Source of the DNA: Candidatus Saccharimonadota bacterium
GTDB lineage: Bacteria > Patescibacteriota > Saccharimonadia > Saccharimonadales > Saccharimonadaceae
Direction of reading: 5' to 3'
DNA: 10,449 bases
Assembly: GCA_017652715.1 (NCBI GenBank)
Contig: JAGCAL010000071.1
Location: 1-10,449 of the forward strand
Shown here: piece by piece, positions 5,279 through 10,449 of the stretch
Position numbering within the stretch: the first letter of the stretch is position 1
Layout: every line of letters starts with the position of its first letter
Notes under the pieces: generated by a model
Database searches by the model: none
The model's input: only the letters and a program-made list of their open reading frames with translations
Told to the model about the DNA's origin: nothing
Position numbers and translations under genes: made by a program

Positions 5279-6844
5279 CTAGCTTAACTTCTTCCTCAAA
5301 ATTTCCTGTACACTCGAAGGGTTAGCCTTTCCTTTCGATTCTTTCATTACCTGACCTACCAAAAATCCAATTACTTTTTCCTGCCCTGCCTTAAAGTCTT
5401 TTTGCGCCTTCTTAGTTTCCGGCTTGGCTAGAACGGCATCCACAATTTTCTCAAGCGCCCCTAAATCATTCTCCTGAATCAAGCCAAGCTCCTTCGCGAT
5501 CGTCCGCGTCCCGCGATTCTTCATCTGCGGGTCAAATAACCCAAGGAATACCTCCTTTGTCGCCGTCGAGCTGAGCTCTTTCTTCTCATTCATCTCAGCA
5601 AGCTCCGTCAAATCTTTAGTAGTCGGTAAATCGTTAAGATATTCTGCTGATTTCTCCTCAGCTAACAATACCGATGTGAATAAATTGGCAATCAGGTTGA
5701 CGGCGGGGGTGGCTGATAATTCTCGGCTTGGGGCATTTCGGAGCGCGGCAGCGCGAGAGTTAGCGCCGTCCGCCCGTGGCGACCGCCCCTTGGGACGCGG
5801 ACGACCTCCGGTCGACGGGCCGGACGGACGCGGCCCCAAGCGAGAAATATCAGGCAGGACCCCCGCCATCTCGGCAAGTTTTTGCATTAATTGCGGGTAG
5901 TCGAGTAGAACTTCTATAATGTCTTCCTTGATGGATTTACTGAAGAGTTGACGATAATCGGTCGGCATTAATGGTAACTTAGCTAGTTCGGCCTCGATAA
6001 ACTCATCCGTTAAATTAATCGGCGGAATATCCGGCTCCGGCATATAACGGTAATCCTTTGCCTCTTCTTTCGAGCGCTGCCCTGTAGTTTTACCCGTAGC
6101 ATCATTCCATCCTCTGGTTTCCTGTACAACCTTTTCTCCCTTTTCCAATATCTTCGTCTGGCGAGAAACCTCGTATTCGATAACTCGCTCTACCGCACGG
6201 AATGAATTAAGATTTTTGATCTCGGCTCGAGTACCCAACTTTTTCGAACCCTCCGGTGCGAGTGAAATATTCACATCGAAACGCATATTTCCATTATATA
6301 AATCACCGTAAGATACATTCGCAAAGGTCATCAGTCTCCATAATTCTTTACAGTAATCATAAGCATCACGCGCGGTATGAATATCTGGCATCGACACAAT
6401 CTCGATAAGCGGTGTGTCCACGCGGTTTAAGTCTACCAACGAATAATCGTCAAAATGCGTCAATTTTGCAGCATCGCCTTCGAGGTGTGCATGCTCGATT
6501 CTGATCTTAGTTCCGGACGGCAACTCGACATAACCTGCGCCTATGATTGGTTCATAGAACTGCGTGATTTGGTAACCTTTAGGAGAATCCGGATAGAAAT
6601 AATGCTTACGATCGAAACGAGAATGATTATTAATTGTGCAATTCATCGCCCGCCCCGCCCGAATCGCGTACTTAATCGCCTCGCCGTTTAGTCTCGGTAG
6701 CATTCCGGGAAGCGCATAGTCAACCGGCGAAACACACGAATTGGGCTCCTTCCCTCTAGCATCATTATCTACTTCAGAGAATAGTTTTGTCTTAGTCGAA
6801 AGTTGAACGTGGCACTCGATGCCAACAGTCGGTATATATTTCAT
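5279..6844 (-). CDS. gatB: Asp/Glu-tRNA(Asn/Gln) amidotransferase subunit B, with a palindromic insertion
   Basis: GatB binds misacylated Glu-tRNA(Gln) or Asp-tRNA(Asn), activates the carboxylate with ATP and receives ammonia from GatA. Recognisable parts are GIECHVQLSTKTKLF (residues 8-22, Glu10 and His12 in the metal/ATP site), the HLEGD segment at 120-124, DLNRVDTPLIEIVS at 138-151, GTRAEIKNLNSFR at 204-216 and RSKEEAKDYRYMPEPDIPP at 257-275, then the helical tail ending in EILRKKLS. At 521 residues it is about 45 longer than usual. The extra length is at about residues 329-381, a Pro/Arg/Gly/Ser-rich, basic stretch encoded by a GC-rich palindrome (5702-5867) between the cradle and tail domains. 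The frame stays open, so the gene may be functional. AGGAG lies just before the ATG, which overlaps the upstream gene's stop (ATGA, 6841-6844). No terminator follows. Confidence 0.95.
   Translation of the reverse strand: MKYIPTVGIECHVQLSTKTKLFSEVDNDARGKEPNSCVSPVDYALPGMLPRLNGEAIKYAIRAGRAMNCTINNHSRFDRKHYFYPDSPKGYQITQFYEPIIGAGYVELPSGTKIRIEHAHLEGDAAKLTHFDDYSLVDLNRVDTPLIEIVSMPDIHTARDAYDYCKELWRLMTFANVSYGDLYNGNMRFDVNISLAPEGSKKLGTRAEIKNLNSFRAVERVIEYEVSRQTKILEKGEKVVQETRGWNDATGKTTGQRSKEEAKDYRYMPEPDIPPINLTDEFIEAELAKLPLMPTDYRQLFSKSIKEDIIEVLLDYPQLMQKLAEMAGVLPDISRLGPRPSGPSTGGRPRPKGRSPRADGANSRAAALRNAPSRELSATPAVNLIANLFTSVLLAEEKSAEYLNDLPTTKDLTELAEMNEKKELSSTATKEVFLGLFDPQMKNRGTRTIAKELGLIQENDLGALEKIVDAVLAKPETKKAQKDFKAGQEKVIGFLVGQVMKESKGKANPSSVQEILRKKLS
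5702..5867. mobile_element. GC-rich palindromic element inserted in-frame in gatB
   Basis: The outer arms, 5702-5734 and 5833-5867, are imperfect reverse complements: they begin with the same 9 bases (GGCGGGGGT), then share CTGATA, TTCTCG and CTTGGGGC, with two mismatches and two short indels. A nested pair lies inside (5763-5777 with 5815-5831), and CGACCG/CGGTCG lies inside that. Base composition is strikingly GC-rich against the AT-rich surroundings. Translated in the gatB frame it gives a low-complexity basic linker. It resembles in organisation, not in sequence, the palindromic elements found in-frame in Rickettsia genes (RPE). It carries no gene of its own. Confidence 0.75.
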
Positions 6845-7260
6845 ATCGCTCCTAAATCCTTTAAAGCTTCTTTATAAATAGCTAGTGCGTTGGTTGCCTG
6901 CTTATAACTAATTTCGGTGTCGGACTCATGGGCTATCGCGTTGCGTAGTTTATGCGCGCGCCATACTGCGTTTAGATTAGTAAACCGCGAACCAGATTTT
7001 TTTAGCCTATCTCCCATAGTTTTTCCAGAAAGACCCATCTCGATCATCGCTTTATCGAGCAATTTATCTGCTTCGATGATAGTTGTCATAAAACTGGCCG
7101 GATTATCCACGCTTAGTTTATTTTCTATTGCGAGAAATCTCGACTGATATGCCTCCACATTAAAGCGATATCCGCGCTTTCCGGTTAATAGTATCGCCAC
7201 GAATACTAAAACCGCTACGATTAAAACCGCAATAATAAAAGTAACTACTCCACCATCCAT
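6841..7260 (-). CDS. Single-pass membrane protein with a HEPN-like RNxxxH motif, 139 aa
   Basis: The product has an N-terminal hydrophobic helix at about residues 5-25 (VVTFIIAVLIVAVLVFVAILL), then a basic stretch (GKRGYR) and a helical soluble domain that is probably cytoplasmic. Near the C-terminus HKLRNAIAHES (103-113) has Arg106-Asn107 and His111, the R-x4-H spacing with a polar residue after Arg that is typical of HEPN-fold proteins; a final helix follows. I do not recognise a named family. HEPN membership, and any RNase activity, is inference from one motif. The stop overlaps the gatB start by ATGA, so translation is probably coupled, and the gene sits between gatA and gatB where none is usual. 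The ATG has only a modest SD (AGGGG, about 10 nt upstream). Confidence 0.85.
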   Translation of the reverse strand: MDGGVVTFIIAVLIVAVLVFVAILLTGKRGYRFNVEAYQSRFLAIENKLSVDNPASFMTTIIEADKLLDKAMIEMGLSGKTMGDRLKKSGSRFTNLNAVWRAHKLRNAIAHESDTEISYKQATNALAIYKEALKDLGAI

Positions 7261-7281
7261 TAAAAATTACCCCTGTTAATA

Positions 7282-7310
7282 TTGACATTTATACGATTTT
7301 GTGCTATAAT
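7282..7310 (+). promoter_or_regulatory. Orphan consensus promoter, antisense to gatA
   Basis: TTGACA (7282-7287), a 17-bp spacer and TATAAT (7305-7310), with TG one base before the -10 (TGCTATAAT), match every element of an extended sigma-70 promoter. It points rightward, with a start near 7317, into the 3' end of gatA on the opposite strand, and no plus-strand gene follows. It may make an antisense RNA or be a remnant. Confidence 0.72.
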
Positions 7311-7316
7311 TGTATT
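7288..7316 (-). promoter_or_regulatory. Weak possible promoter for the small membrane gene and gatB
   Basis: On the minus strand AATACA (7311-7316), a 17-bp spacer and TATAAA (7288-7293) could start transcription near 7281, about 20 nt before the ATG at 7260. The -35 match is poor (3 of 6). It overlaps the plus-strand promoter 7282-7310 face to face. Read-through from gatA is equally plausible. Confidence 0.3.
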
Positions 7317-8838
7317 ATTGATCATTTTCTTGTAATTCCTTACTAAACTCGATTAGTTTTTTATCGCTTCTGCGCGGGCCGACTAGCTGTAAGCCGAGAG
7401 GGAGGCCAGCCTTATTTTTACCGGCCGGAATAGTTAATCCAGGCACTCCGGCTAGATTCAAAGAAACGCTCATCATATCTTCTAAATACATTGCGACTGG
7501 GTCGCTTACTTTTTCGCCGAGTTTAAAGGCTGGATTCGGCGATACCGGAGACAAAATGAAATCGCACTTCGAAAAAGCCTTCTCGTATTCTTTTACAATG
7601 AGAGTACGCGCCTTTGCTGCCTTTAAGAAATAAGCATCATAAAAACCGCTTGACAATACAAAGTTCCCAGTCATGATCCGCCGCTTGTTTTCTGCCATGA
7701 AACCTTCACTACGCGTATTTCCGTAAAGCGCATCAAGATCCTTCGAATTCTTCGAGCGAAAACCGTAGCGCACACCATCATAACGCGAAAGATTAGAAGC
7801 TACTTCCGCCGGCACTATAATATAATAGGCAGCCAAAGCATATTTGAGCGATGGCATATCGAGCTCTATTATTTCATGTCCCTTCGATTTCAATAGTTCG
7901 GCCTTCGCCTTTAGCGCCTCCCGAATTTCCGAATCAACCGACTCGTTATCAAAATCCTTAACAAGACCAATGCGACAATTCTTTATCTTCGACCTCGTTC
8001 GCTCAGGCCCGTCGTCACGGGCTTCGCTTACTTCGCTCGGGTCGTAACCCTCGCGGGACACGGTCTCAGATAAAGAATTGCTCGCATTGTCAAGTCGAGA
8101 ATCGTCTGATTTTGTATCAAGGTTATTGCTATCGTCGTTATTATAATAATCCGGTAACGTCGTTAAATCCTTCGGGTCCTGCCCTGAAGCAATAGACATT
8201 AAAAGGTCCATGTCGTCTGGGGTCTTCGTAAAGAAGCCGATGCAATCGGTCGAAGAAGCCATCGCTACTACTCCATAGCGAGAAATACAACCATAGGTAG
8301 GTTTTAGACCATAAATTCCGTTAAATGAAGCCGGCTGGCGAATTGAGCCGCCCGTATCGGTTCCGGTTGCGAATTCGACGATATCTAACGCAACGGCCAC
8401 GGCCGAACCGCCAGATGAGCCTCCGGCTACCCTAGTTTTATCGAAAGCATTCAAAGTTGGTCCAAAATAAGAGTTCTCAGTAGAAGAGCCATGCGCGAAG
8501 GCGTCGAGATTCGTTCGACCAATCATGATAGCCCCTTCGGCCTCGAGTTTAGCGATACTAGTCGCGGTAATTGGCGATGTAAATTCTTCTAGGATATGCG
8601 CTGAGGCGGTCGTTCCGCCTTCTGGACTCAAGAAATTATCCTTCAAGGCATACGGCACACCAGCCAGTCTCCCGACTTTCTCGCCTCGCTTAATTTTGGC
8701 ATCGATTTCGCGCGCCCGCGCTATCGCACCGTCCTTATTTAGATAGTTAAAAATATGATAATCAGAAAAATGTTCCGCTTTCTCGAGTGCATCGCGTACT
8801 AATCTTTCGGCTGTAACTTTAGAATTTGCAATTTTCAT
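7315..8838 (-). CDS. gatA: Asp/Glu-tRNA(Asn/Gln) amidotransferase subunit A, with a fold-back insertion
   Basis: GatA is the amidase that releases ammonia from glutamine and passes it to GatB. The amidase signature is clear: Lys66 (PYALKDNF), the cis-Ser Ser141 in GGSSGGSA, and the nucleophile Ser165 in DTGGSIRQPA, with the same spacing as the S. aureus catalytic triad (79/154/178). The 507 residues include an extra, low-complexity acidic stretch at about residues 233-284, between LPDYY and the conserved CRIGL; part of it is encoded by an inverted repeat (7965-8091). The N-terminus is shorter than in typical GatA, starting near the first conserved helix. The start overlaps the gatC stop (ATGA, 8835-8838), implying coupled translation. 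The 54-nt gap to the next gene carries an opposing consensus promoter. Confidence 0.96.
   Translation of the reverse strand: MKIANSKVTAERLVRDALEKAEHFSDYHIFNYLNKDGAIARAREIDAKIKRGEKVGRLAGVPYALKDNFLSPEGGTTASAHILEEFTSPITATSIAKLEAEGAIMIGRTNLDAFAHGSSTENSYFGPTLNAFDKTRVAGGSSGGSAVAVALDIVEFATGTDTGGSIRQPASFNGIYGLKPTYGCISRYGVVAMASSTDCIGFFTKTPDDMDLLMSIASGQDPKDLTTLPDYYNNDDSNNLDTKSDDSRLDNASNSLSETVSREGYDPSEVSEARDDGPERTRSKIKNCRIGLVKDFDNESVDSEIREALKAKAELLKSKGHEIIELDMPSLKYALAAYYIIVPAEVASNLSRYDGVRYGFRSKNSKDLDALYGNTRSEGFMAENKRRIMTGNFVLSSGFYDAYFLKAAKARTLIVKEYEKAFSKCDFILSPVSPNPAFKLGEKVSDPVAMYLEDMMSVSLNLAGVPGLTIPAGKNKAGLPLGLQLVGPRRSDKKLIEFSKELQENDQ
7965..8091. repeat. Inverted repeat spanning an in-frame insertion in gatA
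   Basis: Segments 7965-7994 and 8062-8091 (30 nt each) are reverse complements over 27 of 31 alignment columns, with two substitutions, two single-base gaps and a 13-nt exact core (CAATTCTTTATCT). The left arm encodes the conserved gatA stretch KIKNCRIGL; the right arm, read in frame, encodes non-conserved DNASNSLSE. So the right arm looks like an inverted copy of host gatA sequence. The GC-rich middle (7995-8061) holds a smaller hairpin, GCCCGT-CGTC-ACGGGC (8007-8022), and repeated AGCGAA words. Confidence 0.78.
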
Positions 8839-9122
8839 AATACTTTCGGCACCTTTATTTGATTATCTCTTGATTCTTTCGTGAGAGCTAATAACTCATC
8901 GCGCGATGCATCTTGCTCTAAAATTTCATCATCACGCCAAACGTTTTCCATCTCAAAAACCTGATAAGTCGGCGGAATCCCCTCGACATCAAGCTCGTCC
9001 AACTGTGAAATGTATTTAATAATATCGGACAAATTGCCACTTAATGATTCAATTTCGCTCTCTGATAGAGTAAAATTTGACAACTCCGATAAATGTAAGA
9101 TATCCTCGCGTTTTATTTTCAT
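8835..9122 (-). CDS. gatC: Asp/Glu-tRNA(Asn/Gln) amidotransferase subunit C
   Basis: GatC is the small subunit that wraps GatA and GatB and stabilises the complex. The 95-residue product has the family length and pattern: an N-terminal helix with ILHLSELSNFTLSESEIE (residues 8-25), a second helix LSDIIKYISQLDELDVEGIPPTYQ at about 31-54, then NVWRDDEILE, equivalent to the usual NVLRED segment. The stop overlaps the gatA start by ATGA. No SD precedes the ATG; instead a -10 hexamer lies 7 nt upstream, so the mRNA may be leaderless. It is 16 nt from the murJ stop, and the promoter overlaps the murJ end. Confidence 0.95.
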   Translation of the reverse strand: MKIKREDILHLSELSNFTLSESEIESLSGNLSDIIKYISQLDELDVEGIPPTYQVFEMENVWRDDEILEQDASRDELLALTKESRDNQIKVPKVL

Positions 9123-9129
9123 ACCAACA

Positions 9130-9138
9130 ATTATATCA
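9130..9138 (-). promoter_or_regulatory. Extended -10 promoter at gatC, predicting a leaderless mRNA
   Basis: On the minus strand TGATATAAT (-10 at 9130-9135, TG at 9137-9138) is followed by only 7 nt before the gatC ATG. The start of transcription would fall at or next to the A of the ATG. The -35 is weak (TCTTTA at 9153-9158 with a 17-bp spacer). The same TGATATAAT string forms the extended -10 of the rpsJ promoter. Confidence 0.6.
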
Positions 9139-10449
9139 TTATTTCACGTTTTTAAAGAGGGTCTTTTTCAAATAATTAATAATTGGTGCCACCTCTTTTA
9201 TACTTAAGAAATAACTTGCCGCAATATATGAAACTGCCGAGATTGCCGCGATTAAGAGAAATTTAGGAACCGTTATAACTAGAGTATTATCAGTCGCCAT
9301 GAGCGGAATAAACTTAGTCATCGAAAAAGCAACACATCCGCAAACTAAGGTCGCGAACAGCATCCTCGCAATTCCGCGCCAGAATGATTTATCTAGAATT
9401 TCATTATCTGACCTCCGTTGTAATATAAATAGAAGAATAATAATTTCGACAACCGCTCCGATCGATTGCGCAAGGCCAAGTCCGTCCACCCCCCAACCCA
9501 TCAAATAGAAACAAACCGATAGAATAATTGTTAATCCAATCGCAAATATTGATACGATAAATGGAGTTTTAGTGTCTTGATGCGCGTAGAAACCTCGCGA
9601 AGCGATATGGAAAACCGAACGCGCGAAAATTGCAATACACAAAGTTCCAAGAATTGACGCAATCGTTCCGTTACTATCGTTATTGCCGATGTTGGAAATA
9701 AAGCTCGTTACATAACCTCGTCCGAAAAACGCAATTACCGAAACCGGCAAAGCAATCCAAATAATCGTTCGGAGCGCTTTTCTAAATGTCTCATAGAATT
9801 CGTGCTTATCCCCGTTCCCTAATTCTTCCGTTAACTTCGGGAAAAACGCCGTCGAAATAGCAACGCCTATTAAATTGACTGGCATCTGGTGTAAGGACGA
9901 AGCCTGATTAAATGAGCGGACCGCGCCGGCTCCCATCCGTGACGAAAGGTTCGTATTAACGATCCCGTTCACATAATCAATGCCTTGGTCGAGCGACCGT
10001 GCTGGCAAAAGTTTCAAAACAGAGCGGAAGCCCTGATTTTTACGATAAATTTTAAATTCATAGTCCATTCCGAGACCAAATAAGCCAATTAGAGATACGA
10101 TAAGCTGTAGTACTGCCCCTAGAATTACACCTAGTGCTACCCCCATAATCCCGCCTTCGAAAATCGTCACCCCGAATAAATTAATGCCGTTCGTAAACCA
10201 CGTAATACCAATAATAATTCCTATATTATATATAGCGGGCGCGAAAGAATAAAACACGAACCGTCCAACTGCTTGCTGAATCGAAGTAATTACGGTCGCA
10301 ATACTAAATAAGAACGGGTTAATTGCAATCACGCGAGTCATGTTAATCGCTAGTATCATTCCAGATTCATCGAGCCCTGGGCTCACGATATATCGGATTA
10401 ATGGGTCAGCAAAAATCATAATCAGAACACTAGTGACTAATGTCAAAAT
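9139..10449 (-). CDS. murJ: Lipid II flippase MurJ (MviN family), N-terminus off the window
   Basis: MurJ moves lipid II across the cytoplasmic membrane for peptidoglycan synthesis. The visible 437 or so residues run off the right edge; roughly the first 100 residues of a usual 510-550-residue protein are missing, including the N-terminal conserved arginines. Most of the length is hydrophobic helices. Family signatures are NPFLFSIATVITSIQQAVGRF, ALGVILGAVLQ and LHQMPVNLIGVAISTAFFPKL, which matches the MurJ segment after helix 7. The Asp-Arg pair found there in E. coli MurJ (269-270) is Ser-Ser here (9895-9900) by my alignment. It leads the gat cluster; 16 nt separate its stop from gatC and no terminator is visible, so some read-through is likely. 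A lipopolysaccharide or O-antigen flippase of the same superfamily is a less likely alternative. Confidence 0.88.
   Translation of the reverse strand: MLTLVTSVLIMIFADPLIRYIVSPGLDESGMILAINMTRVIAINPFLFSIATVITSIQQAVGRFVFYSFAPAIYNIGIIIGITWFTNGINLFGVTIFEGGIMGVALGVILGAVLQLIVSLIGLFGLGMDYEFKIYRKNQGFRSVLKLLPARSLDQGIDYVNGIVNTNLSSRMGAGAVRSFNQASSLHQMPVNLIGVAISTAFFPKLTEELGNGDKHEFYETFRKALRTIIWIALPVSVIAFFGRGYVTSFISNIGNNDSNGTIASILGTLCIAIFARSVFHIASRGFYAHQDTKTPFIVSIFAIGLTIILSVCFYLMGWGVDGLGLAQSIGAVVEIIILLFILQRRSDNEILDKSFWRGIARMLFATLVCGCVAFSMTKFIPLMATDNTLVITVPKFLLIAAISAVSYIAASYFLSIKEVAPIINYLKKTLFKNVK

Noticed and set aside
5263..5325. A 20-codon plus-strand micro-ORF with an AAGG-like SD, antisense to the gatB end.
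   Set aside because: No promoter upstream, weak SD and coding strand opposite gatB; indistinguishable from chance.
5676..5900. Open frames on both strands across the gatB insert.
   Set aside because: They reflect lack of stop codons in GC-rich palindromic DNA; no start signals are present and the gatB frame continues through.
615..9122. Reassigned UGA codon (genetic code 25) as in some CPR lineages.
   Set aside because: Three genes end naturally at TGA and no in-frame TGA is needed to keep a conserved protein open.
1..10449. CRISPR array, tRNA or rRNA genes, transposase genes.
   Set aside because: No regularly spaced direct repeats, no cloverleaf-like or rRNA sequence and no transposase-like protein were seen; the mobile-element calls rest only on palindromic DNA.

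Overview
The window is a compact, moderately AT-rich bacterial stretch. It most likely comes from the Candidate Phyla Radiation (Patescibacteria), and I favour Saccharibacteria (TM7). Reasons are the fragmented str/S10 order, the unusual EF-G guanine-recognition motifs, a MurJ diverged at usually conserved positions, a GatCAB amidotransferase and very short intergenic gaps. TGA acts as an ordinary stop (hypothetical gene at 615-1139, gatC, and the 139-aa gene before gatB), which argues against the UGA=Gly lineages. The lineage call rests on recollection of family sequences, not on a search.

Layout from left to right. At 1-107 is the 3' end of an unidentified plus-strand gene, facing rpsJ (minus) across a shared 12-bp terminator. 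A hypothetical 174-aa gene (615-1139, minus) with a structured leader lies between rpsJ and tuf (1383-2564, minus). A 79-aa two-helix membrane protein (2785-3024, plus) with a consensus promoter separates tuf from fusA (3053-5149, minus). So rpsJ, tuf and fusA keep their ancestral relative order, but each has its own promoter (weakly supported for fusA) and terminator, and extra genes lie between them.

The right half is a minus-strand cluster read from the right edge: murJ (partial) > gatC > gatA > small membrane protein with a HEPN-like RNxxxH motif > gatB, and perhaps into fusA, because no terminator follows gatB. gatC/gatA and the small protein/gatB both overlap by ATGA. gatC appears to have its own promoter placed so that the mRNA would be leaderless.

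Functionally the window combines translation factors (S10, EF-Tu, EF-G), tRNA-dependent amidation to make Gln-tRNA and/or Asn-tRNA (GatCAB), and lipid II flipping (MurJ). The most notable observations are: (i) EF-G with both guanine-contact motifs altered (NKxD to NKIN, and GSA to GGD) beside an EF-Tu with an intact NKxD; (ii) two different in-frame palindromic insertions, one in gatB and one in gatA; (iii) a consensus extended -10 promoter on the plus strand, pointing antisense into gatA; (iv) a perfect 16-bp inverted repeat in the leader of the hypothetical gene. No CRISPR array, rRNA, tRNA or transposase gene was seen.
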